DNA from: Purshia tridentata
Taxonomy: Eukaryota; Streptophyta; Magnoliopsida; Rosales; Rosaceae
Direction: 5' to 3'
Assembly: GCA_003254885.1 (NCBI GenBank)
Contig: QANT01006070.1
Span: 1 to 64,000 of the forward strand
Length of the DNA: 64,000 nucleotides
Under the pieces are notes generated by a model. It was not told where the DNA came from. It searched no databases and saw only the letters and a program-made list of their open reading frames with translations. Every line of letters starts with the position of its first letter. Positions within the stretch are counted from its first letter, which is position 1. A program made the position numbers and the translations under genes. Of the stretch, positions 12,590-24,307 are shown in pieces.

Positions 12590-14565
12590 TCAGTGATTAG
12601 CAGGTTGTGCTTTAACATAATCTGCATCATTGCGCTTCCTTTTGTTTGACCTTGAGAAAAAGCAGATTTGAGCCCAACTCTTTTTCTGCCGAGCAGGTTG
12701 TGCTTTACCATCTCTTCTCTTAACAAGCTCAGCCATATATTGAACAACAGCCTAAGATGCACCAAGAGAGCATGATTAGCCTTGAGAAAAAAGCTACAGG
12801 AACTATTTGATAACAGAAAGGAAAAAAAGAAGAAGGGACTTACTTGTGCTCCCTTTTCAGCTATATGTCTTGGAGGCACTTCAAGAGGGTTTTCTTCTAC
12901 ACGTAGAACACGTAGTCGTGTGAGCATCCTGAAAGAGTCCGGGAGAACCCGAATCTGGTTATTACTGATATCCAACTCTTCAAGCATCTCGAGGTTACCA
13001 ATAGACCTTGGTAGTGACCGCAGATCAGCAAAATTGTTTCCTATGTTCATCTTGACGAGTGAGGTGGCAAAACATAGGTTCTCAGGCACTGACTCAAGCT
13101 CATTGAAACTTACATCAAGTTCCCTCAGGCTCACTAGAGATGACACGGTTGTGGGCAACTGTTTGATGTTATTGTAACGCACGGACAAAACCTCCAGGCT
13201 CTCAATTTTTCCTACAGCTTCGGGAAGTGCTTTAAGCCGGTTATAATCTGCACGGAGCTCTCTAAGCGAAGAACAATGGGCGATGGTATGAGGAATTTCC
13301 TCAATATCATTGGTCTCCACATTCAATTTCTTGAGGCTAGCAAGGGAACCAATCGAGTCAGGAAGCAAAGAGAGCCTGTTTGAGCTCAAATCAAGCTCTT
13401 CAAGATGCACCAATCGGCCAAAAGTAGCAGGCAGAGATGCCAAATTGTTTGCACTAAGGTCTAGATAGACAAGGCTAAGAAGATCGCCAATAGAGTCCGG
13501 CACTTGGGTGAGCCTGTTTGAATGCAAATCCAATTTGGTCAAGGAAGCAAGGCCTCCAATGGTGGAAGGCAGGACCAAAATCCGATTTTCAGACAAATCT
13601 AGAGTAACCAATCTGGAAAGCTTTCCTATTGAGTCAGGCAGCCATTCAATTTGATCCATCAACTTGTTCTGAAGATTAACATCCTTAGTACCCTTCTTGG
13701 CCAAGACTTCAATTAGACTCGCTAGCTTTATCAAACTCAATTTATCACCCTCTTGACCTACCCCAAAACACAAAACACAAAAAATCAAACAAACAAACAA
13801 AGCCCACATTGTCTAAATTAAGCACAACCCAAAAAAACGAATTAAAAGTTTCAAACTATGAAATTAAGAGACAGATTATATCATTATAGTGTATAGATAC
13901 CCACCTCCACCTCCAGGTGAAGCGTGAGCGAAGCCGGGATTCAGCGACGAATCCACTATCTGGGGTGTTGATGAAACTGCAGGTACAGCCCCGATTCCGT
14001 CGACATAGAAAGCTTTCTTGGCCTTATTGAGCACGTAACCATCATCTCTGGTGACGAGCGATGAAGCCCTCGAAACTTGTTGTTTTTCAGAGTGGTGCAC
14101 ATACACAGCAGAGGGGGAGAGAGAGGAAAGATGGGGAGGCTTGTTTGTAACAACCCCAGAAACAGAATTCGCCATCGCCGTCGTCGTCGAAGAAGTAGAA
14201 GAAGTCGTAGCAGAAGAAGGAGAAGAGACGCAGGTGGAAGCTCGCTGTATGTAATCGTCGAAGAGGGCGTGGAGGCCTTCGAGATCGAGCAATTTGAGGG
14301 CCTCCCGCTTCTGCTCCTTGCTCTGAAAGTAGACCAGGTTCCTCTGCATCTCCTGCAAGAGCATGAAGAGCTCTTCGGGGACGCGCGAGCTTTTAGTCTG
14401 CCTGGCAATGGCTTCGAGCCTGGCCTGGTCTTCCTTCTCCACATTCCGAACCAGCGCCACCGCCGCCTCCACCTCGTCCACTCCCGGCCGAGCCGGCAAA
14501 GATCTGTGGATTCTCATAATCTCCTCCACCGCTTGGTCCACAGAGTGAATCGTTGGTGATTCCAT
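12590..14565 (-). CDS. plant intracellular Ras-group-related LRR protein (PIRL)
   Basis: Cytoplasmic leucine-rich repeat protein of the plant PIRL class, related to animal SHOC2/Sur-8; family members act in gametophyte and early development, with unknown partners. Three exons: 14565-13905, 13757-12844 and 12751-12590, phases matching, 578 residues. The N-terminal ~230 residues are helical and Ser-rich with no signal peptide or membrane span. About ten to eleven 23-residue LRRs follow with the consensus (LP)xSIGxLxxLxxLDLSxNxL, for example LPDSIGKLSRLVTLDLSENR and LPRSIGNLEMLEELDISNNQ. The last exon gives AVVQYMAELVKRRDG and then QKKSWAQICFFSRSNKRKR, a Trp- and basic-rich tail found in PIRL4/5-like proteins as I remember them. 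An apparent acceptor (TTTTTTCAG, about 14590) just before the ATG suggests a 5' UTR intron. Reading on past the exon 2 donor gives a false, longer tail. Confidence 0.93.
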
Positions 14566-14903
14566 TTTCTGGGTCCGACTCAAAGTCCCTGAAAAAACCA
14601 ATTTGATGAGTCAGAATTGAAGAAAAAGAATTAACAAAGGAGGAAAATTGAAGGGTCTGTGCGTCTGTGTGAACCTGAGGCTTAAGCTTGGTTGAATTGG
14701 AAGAAGAAGAATGGGTTTTTGGGCAAGTGAGAGTGTGGAGAGTAGAGAGTGGGGGGTGGTTATGAAATTTGGAGGCAAAAGACAAGTAGTTGAGTTGGGG
14801 CTCGGCCTGAAATCCAGTCTCTCTTTCGTCGTCGTCTCACAAATCCAGCTATTTCCATGCCCCTCTCTCTCTCGTTCTCTCTCTCTCTATGCCCGATTTT
14901 TTA

Positions 14904-14917
14904 CTTTTATATATATA
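14904..14917 (-). promoter_or_regulatory. candidate TATA box of the PIRL gene
   Basis: On the minus strand this reads TATATATATAAAAG-like sequence, followed in the direction of transcription by a GA-rich microsatellite (about 14888-14863) typical of plant 5' leaders. Distance to the ATG is about 340 bases, which fits a leader with an intron. Confidence 0.4.
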
Positions 14918-15683
14918 CAAAAATAAATAAAATTGTTTTTTATTTTATTTTTTCTGAAAAGGAAGAATGATATTTCGATAGATAGAGTGAATTGTGAAGT
15001 CGGCCCGTTATGAACTTATGAGTTATGAATCGACTGACTGACTGACTGATCAGTTATCAAACAGGGTCTATAATCTCGAGATCTAGTGATCCAGTGACCT
15101 ATTGACTGATTTGCCCCTCGCAAACTGTTAACACCGTTAAAACGGAAGGACGGGTGGCTTGAGAGGAGTAAATGCAGTGTCCAGGTGTCCGCTTTGGGAT
15201 GGGTGACACGTGGGGTGTGGGTTCATGTCCAACTGTATCCAGCTGGCATTTGCTGCTGATGATCACGCCTTAACCGTTTTTTTTCTACATCTGTCTATCT
15301 ACTAGTGCATACCCTGCACAGCTTTGGTTTGGTTAGAGACAGCTAAGCTAAAGATCAGATGGATATGGCTTTGGCTTACTTTTATGTTCTGCCATTTCAT
15401 GGAGGATGGATGATGGATTCCAGTAACTGCCATTATCATGTTGTGAGTTTAGTGAGAGTGAGTGAGTGAGAGAGGACTCCCCCCCCATCACATGCTCTGC
15501 TTTCTCTCGTCCATTGTCTCCTTTCCCTTTTTCACTCCCCATGACTATGACTTTACCCTCCCTTCTAAGCAATTTTTGTGCGCATATTTATCGTGTTTAT
15601 CTCTTTTATTTCGATTATAGATTCATGGAAGGACTCCCTCTCACATTTGTGTCCATCTCTCTCTACAACAAGTTGTTTAGTAG

Positions 15684-15756
15684 CGCAAGTTTAATAGGAC
15701 CACAAATATTTGTGGGTCCTATCTCATATATAGAGACATAGTACTATAAAACTTGC
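15684..15756. repeat. small foldback sequence
   Basis: Outer arms gcaagttt (15684-15691) and aaacttgc (15749-15756) are exact inverted copies. Inside them 15696-15720 is a near-perfect palindrome, aggaccacaaat paired with atttgtgggtcct apart from one inserted base. Confidence 0.6.
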
Positions 15757-16083
15757 ATCTAGAGAAAAATTTTAAATTTTAATAGAACCACGATTTTCTT
15801 TGCAATTGGCATGTACACCAACTCTTTCAACTATATACTTGATCAATATGTCAAGAGTTGAATGTGAAATAACCATTATTGCAATTTGCACAGAAGATTT
15901 TCTTCACCTATCATCATGTACTATAAATGTATGCTATTATTAATCTATTAGTCAATACCTAAAGGGAAAAGGCAAGATCTATCATTCAAATTTTGTGCCT
16001 TATTTTCCATCTACATTTAACTATTTATTAGTATACTATGACACTTCATAAATATGTCATCTCCAACAAAATGATTAGACATA

Positions 16084-16236
16084 ATCAATATATTATTATG
16101 TAGTGTAACCAATCTAACATGTAAAATTATTATTAAACGATGTATTTATATTTGTAAAATATAATTTTAATAACATTTATTCATTTTATAATACATAGAT
16201 TGGTTATATCACGTGGTATATCGATTATAAAAAATA
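16084..16236. mobile_element. MITE-like inverted-repeat element
   Basis: Left arm from 16084 (aatcaatata...gtgtaaccaatct...) and right arm ending near 16236 (...agattggttatatcacgtgg...atatcgatt) are diverged inverted copies of about 35 bp. Roughly 150 bp in total, AT-rich, no coding. Target duplication not certain. Confidence 0.45.
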
Positions 16237-16921
16237 ATTTATATTCGTTTAATTTATCTTTTTGTTAAAAAAAAAAAAAGATTAACTAGGCTTTTCTTTT
16301 AGGGACACTAAGCAGGTAAAATTTAATAGATTGTTCACTCGGGCCAAAATGATTGGGCTTAGATTTTTCTTTTAGGCATTAGATTTGATCTGATGGGCTG
16401 ATCAAAGCCCCTTTTACTCTTTCGTCACTAATCTAGCCCATCAACCCAAAAAGAGTTTTCCACGACCACGGCCCACGGCCCAATGAAACTATTTTATTAC
16501 ACTTTAATAAAAGTTCAGACAATTAAAAACCCAAAAAAAAAAAGAAAAAAANAAAAAAAAAAAAAAAAAAAGCAAAATGGGAATGGTCTCCCGCGTTTAA
16601 AAAGATGAGTTAGTTATATTAAAAGAGGGAGCTTAAGCAGCCGCTATTTCCAAACCCTGGTTTTTTTGGGTTTCTCTTCTCACTTCCCACTCGGTGGCCG
16701 ACACCGAAGAAAACGACGACGTCTCCAAAGCCGCAGCATCAGTAGCACAGAAAAAGAAGAAGACGACAGACGGACCTCTGCTCACAGCTCACATCACTGA
16801 ACGCACGAACTCACTTTCTGTGAACGCTACCTACTGTTACAGCTGAAGCTAAACCTAGGCCTAGGGCATCCCCGCTGAAAATTTCACGAGGATCCGTAGG
16901 GCTAGGGCAAGAGAGAAAGCC

Positions 16922-19900
16922 ATGGGTGTCGAGTTCAGGAACAACGAGGCAGCTTTCAACGAGATGGACGACGCCGATTTCACCGATTATGACCTGGTCA
17001 ATCACATGAAGGACGTTCTTTGTTCAGTCTCATCAGTAAGCATTCGGAACTAGTAAAGCTTGTTTCTCGATTGTTTGGGTCGAATTTTAGCTCTGACAAG
17101 TTTGAAGCTTAACTGTTTTGTCTCAGGGCGATACTGCCGAATATGCTGAACTCATTACGGTTATATGTAACGATCAGGGACTTATGTCTGCGCAGGCAGC
17201 TCTGCTTGTGGTACGTTCTTGCATATAAGCAACTAATTTGGTTTCATTTGAATTCGTTTTGTCTAGTTTTTGAAGTTTTTCGTTGTTAATGCTCGCCCAG
17301 ACTAGTTTGAAGGCGCTATCTGGAGCAGTTAATTACATAGACAATGTCGTACACGACTCGCTCCTCGATGCAGTAAGCTGATAGTAGTACCGTTTGTTTT
17401 TTGTTATCATTGGTTAGGTTTTATTAATTATCCATTGCAAAAATGTATTCAGATTTTCAAGATGAGCTTGTGGAAGTATAAGTATCCTGATATACTGGAT
17501 GCATTGGTGGAATTGATTATTTCCTTGGTATGTGGGTTTTATAAGGTTCTGCAATTATTGTCTTTTTGTAGCTTTTAAGACCAATTGGCAAGACTTTTAG
17601 ATTTTTTTTCACTTACAATGCTGCAGGCTGCTTCAAGCGGGAAGTATGTTGATCGATGTTTGGACATGCTCATACGCCAGTTCGCCCCTTATGATCCCAT
17701 GAAGCTGCAGTGTGGCCTTACATTAAAGGACCAAGTTTTATCTCGTGTGCATTCAGCTCTAAAAGATATAGCTGATTTGGTGCCACTTTCACCTGCGAGA
17801 TTAGTCCCAATTGTTATAGAGAGAGAGCGGCACTTTTATGGTATGAAGGATAATGTAAGTTCAATGTGCCATCTAGTACCAAAATGTTGTTAACTAAGAA
17901 AATATCCTCTGCAGTCATTGTTAGCTTTCTGATGGTACTACATAGGCGAGATATGGTCTTTGAAAGTGAACATGATCTTTAATTTCCTGACGTATAGCGT
18001 CGTATAATATTATCTAGTCTACAGAAAAATGGATTTTACTTCTTATTGTGGTTCAGTATTGAACATGTTGCATGTTGCTATTGTAGAGTATCGTTATGTA
18101 CGTAGAGAACATGTTAAAGTTGGAAAGTGGTGAGCTTGGCGAAGTTGTTCGGATTCCAATTCTTGCAGGTGTGATGGATGTGCTGCTAGATTTGGATGTA
18201 TGTGTATTGAAGGCCTCATCAAAAGTATGTAAATTTGAATGTTCTATTTGATTTAGTTGTTGAAAGAAATAAATACATTTTTTCATGATGGCGTTATGAA
18301 CTGACTTCGTATAGGTGGAGGTTGGATGGGACGACATCTTACTAGATGACTCTAGTAAAGGAGTATTTCAGATGGAGCTAGAAGATGTGGATGAGTTTAC
18401 ATATGATGATGGTCTGAATGATGGCAGTGAGGTATGATTGAATTAGCTTAAACTGTATAAACTGTTCATATGATGTATAGCCTTGGACTAATTTATGATT
18501 TAAATTTGAATTTCTGATGTAGTTGTTATATTAGGAGAAGTTTGTTAATACTTGTCCAATTCCAGACCAATAACATGTTGTGTAGTTTTCATTTTTCAAA
18601 AACAGGAATTTGCTTAGCATTTGTTCCTCACATTATTATTGTTCTTTACTGCTTATGATAATTTTAATCCTTCATTGTAAAGTGATTGAAAGTTATTTTA
18701 TACAGCTTCCATTAGAACTAAGATGCACAAGTTCAGCAGGAAAAGTATCTGCTGAAAAATTAGATAGCTTGATGGTGTTAACTTTTGAGCATCTTGAATC
18801 CTGTGAAGATGGTGGCCGTTTGATAGAGGTAACTTTCATATCTTTTTTTCCCCTTTTGGTTGACATGTATAAATTGCTCATTCCCCTATCCTAGTGTTCA
18901 CTTTTTTCTGTTATTTATGTGGTGTGTCTAGGTCTTTGAAATTCTTCTTGAGTCATTTAAGAAGACTGTCTTGCCAGCGTACAAGCCAAAATTTGCCCAG
19001 GTGATGCATACATAATCACCATATATATGTATTTTTTGTTGACGTTTTTCATTGTTCTTTTTTTTTCTTTTTATGATTAATTGCATATTTAGTGGTTTAT
19101 TTTAATCCCTGTATTAAATTGCTTTTTCCTTATTGCAGTTTGTGATGTTCATTCTTTTTTTTTTTCTTTTTATGATTAATTGCATATTTAGTGGTTTATT
19201 TTAATCCCTGTATAAAATTGCTTTTTCCTTATTGCAGTTTGTGATGTTCTATGCCTGTTCTCTTGATCCTGGAAACTGTGGTGTGACATTTGCTCTGATG
19301 CTTGAAGAAGTTTTTGTTTGCAGTACCAACCCCCCACGTCTTAGGTAATATGCTTGCTTTTTGTGATGTATAGTTGGTGTTTGTTCTTTATTTGTTAGTT
19401 TTATTTGGAAAGCATTCATACCTTAGATTGATTTTAGAATTGTGGTCTTTAAACCTCTTGAAGTGGACTTCAAACATTTTTTTTTTTTTAAGAGATATAC
19501 CATTTTGTTTCTGGTTTCTTCTAATTTTTATTCTGCCTTACATTTGTACGAGACTATTGGTGCATGACTTAGGATTTGACACTTTTTTTAAGGAACGTTT
19601 GGGACTTGTGTGTAGTACCCATTATCAGTACTACATGACATGGTTTAGATATGAGGCATTTTTTACATGTCTGTTGATGACCAACATGTATTCATGGCGC
19701 TCAAGAAAACAATGGAACATCTGGCAGAGTAGCTCTATAGTTGAAAACAGTGGCGGATCCAGGATCCTTTACTTGGGGGGGTCATGGTGGCAGCAGTGAG
19801 CAGGTGACCCGCGGCGGCGAAATGTGATGGTGGGGGTCCTGGGGATAAGGAGTACTTGTTGGCGAGTTGAGTATTGGGAATTTTGGGTTTGGTTGGGGAT

Positions 19901-22850
19901 CACAACTTGGGTTTGGTCGGGTTTGGTTCTGGTTAAGCTATAAACTTAAAAGATAAAAAATAAAAGAAGTGTAAGTTGATGATAGTTATGGCAACCAAGG
20001 TAAGTTGATGATAGTTATGATAGGAACCACATGAACCAGTATGAGACTAATATGAGTGCATAGCAAAAGGGTAAAATAGGAAAGTAAAGGATTTTAACTA
20101 AGAAGGTGTCAGCTTTTTGAAAATTAGTATTTAAATCTAAAAGAATTCTTAAATGGTATCTGTTGGTTTTCTGAAAGTGGAAGTGAATTTCATAGCCACA
20201 ATCACTTTAAGCGATTTAGCATCTAGAGAAACACTCAACACAGTCCACCGCTCCAGCGTTCCCACCTCCCAATTCCCACTCAAGCTTTTTATCAAACACC
20301 TGGTGGGCGACTGGGCAGAGAGGGGTCACTGGCCAGAAGTTAGGGGGGTCAACGGTGACTGAGAAAGGTGGTTCAAACCTTAAACCTCCGGCGTCTGGGG
20401 GGTCGCCCAACGTGGATGCTATTTGTTGGCATGGGTCTCTGTCACATACCCTTTTTTCCCTTTCTTTTGGTTTGTTTGGCAGGAGAATACCTTGTGTTCT
20501 TGAGTTTATCTGTAATTATAGTCACAAAAGAGGACATTTTTGCAGATTATTAGTTTCAACTTTTAGATGTTTAGGGGCATCATATATAGTACTGATTTTT
20601 GTTTTGGGTTTTGTGCAGGATGATTGCTGTTGCTTATCTTGCTAGTTATTTGTCTCGTGCAAAGTTTCTGTCAGCCTCTATGGTTGCTAGCATTGTGGAA
20701 AGGTTGTGGAGACCAACATTTAGACATAAGAAAGAAAAGAGATAAGGAATCTGTCTAATGCAGTTGTCATGTGTTGCTCTGGTTTCAGGTTGGTGGATTG
20801 GTGCTTTAAATATGTCAAAATGCAGGATGGCAGAATAAATCCAGAAGCTCATAGAATATTTTATTCTGGATGTCAGGTATATATTTTTACACTAGACAAT
20901 AAATTTTTTTTTACTTTATAATAAGCAAATGTTGCAGTTCTCTTTCTTTATGAAATGGCATGTGAAGATGGACTTCATATGGTAAACAGCTGTATGGTAA
21001 AGTGAATTTTATATTGAAATATGTTTGTTTTTATCCTTATTGATTAAGAAAAGGAAACAAAATATCACACAGATGTCTGAACATTTTCATAGTATTGTTT
21101 GGATTTCTTATCGGGAAAAAAAAAATAAGACTTGTCTGGATTGATAAGATTTCGCATTTGATCAGAAGAATTGTATAACGTATTGGCTTGGGTGGCTAGA
21201 AATTTGTTTCAAACTTAAGATGTATTTTTGGGTATTGGATTGCATTGTGAATCGTGATATTGAATTGCCAAGCCAAACTTTTGTGATATTCATAATTTCT
21301 CCATATAATTTTTGGGGAGATCCTGATAGCTAGTTGGAACTTGGAACCAAGTCCGCATCTATGGACAGTGGTAGAGTGACACTGCAATTCCTGCCTTCAT
21401 TACCTTTGTACTGCTACATAACCACCTGCACCACCATAGCCACTATCCCTTTCTATTTTTATGGTGGCCTGGTGTCACTTCTTCTGCCATGCTATCTGCA
21501 CATCTAATAAGATTGTTCTTTAATAGTGCAATTTTTGATCCCTGTCCTATGCTTATATTTTATATCATATATTTGGCAACATCAAAGTTATTTTACTTGT
21601 ATGGAGTAAGTGTAGAGATTTTCTTTTGATGGTTAATTATGTGCCCAACAGGCCATCATGTATTTGCTGTGCTTCCGGATGAGATCAATGATGGATGTTG
21701 CTCGGTTGAAGTCATGGCTGGTTCGTCTGCCTCTAGAGTCCGTTTTAACAAATAAATTGAGCCCACTGAAGGTGAGGACTGTTTTGGGGCACAACCATAA
21801 AATTGTAGGAGGGTTTCCAACACCTTGTCTCACTGTGGACAATAAACAAGCTTCATTATATTTTTGTTGATCTTATGCCCTTGTCCTTTAGTTGTCTTTT
21901 ATGCTATTTGAGGATGCTTTTCTGATAGTGCCTGATTTTATTCTTCATTTTAACAGGTGTGCCTGCCTTCCATAGTAATGGAGTTTCTACGGCAAGCAGA
22001 GGCAGCTGGTTTATTCACAACAACTGAGAAATTCAATTTTGATAACCATCTGGAATCAGAATATTCAAGGGCATTTGGTGGGATGGAGAGGCTTGACATG
22101 CTCTTTCCATTTGACCCATGTTTGCTGAAAAAAAGTGACAGGTTGGTATTAGCTTGGATTCATCATTTTGGAAGGAATTCTTATAACATGGGGAAATCTG
22201 GTGGGGTGCGTGATATTTTCAGAATGAAAATGTAGCTTTGAAACCCATTAATTTGCGACTCGCAGCTGCCCTTTTATTTTTTGGGAAAATTGAAATAAAT
22301 CCCATGCATTGACTATATACAAATTTGAGAGAAAAATAAGATTTGCTGATGTAGAGCACAGTTTTAACTTTTAAGAAAGCCTTACACGGGAATTCTAATA
22401 AAATTGTCTTTCTTGCTCTGTTTTTAACAGTACGGACAACAAAATGTCTTGTTTGGTGAACTATTCACATACATTGGCTCCATAAAACAAATTATTAAAG
22501 TTGTTTTGAATGCTTTGCTAACTGGTTGTTTTTCCTGCATATAAAGATATATTCGGCCAAAGTTTGTTTATTGGTCAATGGTTCAACCTACTTATTACGA
22601 TGAAGAAGATTCCAGTGATGAGGATGTTGATGAAGCTTTTGTGGGTGGAAATGAGGAGAATGTGATGGATTGTGAGATTATAAAAAGCTTGGAGGAACAG
22701 CATTTTGGTTTTGATGAATTTGAGTCTGCATTGAACAAAATGTCTATCACACCAAAGGACTCCTTCCACTGTAAGTTTGGTGGTGCAATAAACCAGCCCA
22801 CGCGAATGCCCTCTAGAATTAGACCGTCCACAAGTCCGGAGTCTTTGTAA
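16922..22850 (+). CDS. RRN3/TIF-IA-like RNA polymerase I initiation factor
   Basis: Homolog of RRN3 (TIF-IA), which bridges RNA polymerase I to the rDNA promoter complex in the nucleolus. Fifteen exons: 16922-17035, 17127-17210, 17301-17372, 17453-17527, 17627-17854, 18087-18197, 18315-18431, 18706-18828, 18932-19000, 19238-19344, 20619-20702, 20789-20876, 21652-21771, 21957-22141, 22547-22850. All are GT-AG in phase and give 626 residues, close to known plant RRN3 proteins. The protein is a helical HEAT-like body with no catalytic motif. Landmarks include VFEILLESFKKTVLPAYKPKF, FVMFYACSLDPGNCG and the late block MERLDMLFPFDPCLLKKSDR followed by YIRPKFVYW, which is characteristic of RRN3. A C-terminal acidic stretch (YDEEDSSDEDVDE) follows. 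The acceptor of exon 10 is duplicated, and intron 10 (1.3 kb) holds a probable transposon piece. Orientation is convergent with the next gene. Confidence 0.93.
19041..19249 (+). repeat. 99-bp tandem duplication across RRN3 exon 10 acceptor
   Basis: Two nearly identical copies, offset 99 bp, contain the intron end (tgattaattgcatatttagt, then ccttattgcag) plus the first 12 exon bases (tttgtgatgttc). Acceptor AGs lie at 19137-19138 and 19236-19237. Only the second continues into the conserved coding sequence (YACSLDPGNCG). Confidence 0.9.
19748..20430. mobile_element. probable non-autonomous DNA transposon remnant in RRN3 intron 10
   Basis: The stretch begins around 19750 with cagtggcggatccaggatc, a terminal sequence I recognise from widespread plant non-autonomous elements (hAT-like CAGNG ends). 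Base composition switches to G-rich (poly-G runs, gggggggtca) unlike the flanking intron. A 19-21-bp direct repeat (gtaagttgatgatagttatg) sits at 19971 and 20000. The right end near 20330-20430 is again G-rich, but I cannot find a matching inverted end or target duplication. Confidence 0.5.
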
Positions 22851-23225
22851 ATTGGAAGTTTGTTCCCTCTAATTTCTTTTAGGAAATGCAAGCATCAAAG
22901 TTGTATTGGTTATATGTATTGGTTGTACAAACAGATGTTATGCTAGCCACGGTGGCCCCTCAAAAGTGACGTGGCTAGCTGATAATGAGAGAGATTTGTA
23001 GTGGTAGAGTTCTTCTGGTTTAAATTTTGGGTTTTTGTATTGTCCAAGACTTATGGAGCTTAGCTTTCCTGCCCCCCGTTAATTTGATGAAAAATATATG
23101 ATCTAGTTATATTTCTATTTGACTGGGCAATCTTTGCCTTGTGATGGACTTGATTTTAAGGTCAGGGAGTTTTCTTTATCATTTGAATTGTGGCAGAAAA
23201 ACTCTAATTGGAAATCTACTTCCTT

Positions 23226-23263
<38 letters not shown>

Positions 23264-24307
23264 CTTGGGCCATGTAATTCTTCTTGTTTTAATGTTGTGA
23301 TTTACCTATTTTAAAGCAGGTTTTCATTAGAAGTGCTTTTGTTAAAAAAAAAACAAATATTTTGATAAAAATTCTAGTGCTTCTTGTGAATGCATTTGGG
23401 GCTTATTTGGGAGTACTTTTATAAGAAATGCTTTTACATCTCCTTGGAATTATTTATTTTCATCCCCTTAGAATGAAAAAAGGTATAACGTTTCCAAACA
23501 ATTCATCCTGCGAACCAAATGAGCCCTAGTGTTTTGGTTAAGAGGATTTTACACTAAGAAATTAGACTTTATAGAGGTTGGTTATTAAAACAAAAGAATA
23601 GAAATTATAAGATTAAATCACCAATAGTTGTGGTTTTCTGTAAGTATAAATGGGGAAAAAAATTAGTAAAGAAAAAGATACATATAACTGGGTTCAAATA
23701 AACCCACTCATATTAATCACCTAAATTCAAAAGAAAATAAGTTAAATGGTATCTCTCTAATGTTCATGAGAAGATTAGAACAAAAGAGAAGAAAAAATGG
23801 TTTTGACAACTCACACATTCAATTGTTTAGAAGATTAGAATGGTATTCTATAACTTCTATTGAATTGTTTTTTTCCCAAAACTTTGCAAGGGCCATGGCC
23901 CCTCCTAGTCCTTTCTATGTTCCACCCCATAGCATCACCCCGCTGGGGCCGCCAGTAGCTTCAACCAGCAGTGGAAATAGTAGTACCAATGTATTCTGAC
24001 CACGCCTCATCTCTTCCATCTCCTACCTTGGTTCAGCACTACACATTGATAAACCCATATTTCCAAGAGGTGCAAGACCATTTCCAGACTGAACTGTGGC
24101 AATGCAAATGATCCACTAAATGTAAGGGGTCAACTTTTTTGTTATGGCCCTCAGGTTGATCTTTCTGATTAAACCTCCCTTGTTGCTCAACAGTAATTAG
24201 ATACAGCGCACACCAGTTCGACAAGAAGCATCTAGCAAAACTATCATAGCATCCACTTCGTATGATTGCGCTTATTTCTTTGGAAAATTATTCAACAGAG
24301 GCTGACA
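22851..24307. other. intergenic between convergent RRN3 and TRAPPC11 genes
   Basis: Probable 3' UTRs at both sides. Contains a run of about 36 T (23228-23263). An unexplained GC-rich short frame lies at about 23894-23998 (see findings). No RNA gene seen. Confidence 0.5.

Larger units (their letters stand above)
14930..16650. other. intergenic with short repeats and an N in a poly-A tract
   Basis: No gene. Contains a GACT tandem tract (15032-15050), GAGT/GAGA repeats near 15447-15475, a small foldback (15684-15756) and a MITE-like inverted repeat (about 16084-16236). A poly-A tract at 16530-16572 contains one N at 16552. Confidence 0.6.

Noticed and set aside
12541-12780. Long minus-strand frame continuing PIRL exon 2 to a different C-terminus (ending near 12541)
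   Set aside because: It reads through a GT donor and a T-rich intron. Splicing 12844 to 12751 restores the PIRL tail QKKSWAQICFFSRSNKRKR in another frame.
14051-14559. Plus-strand frames opposite PIRL exon 1
   Set aside because: Arg/Glu-rich low-complexity shadow of the Ser/Thr-rich PIRL N-terminus, with no independent support.
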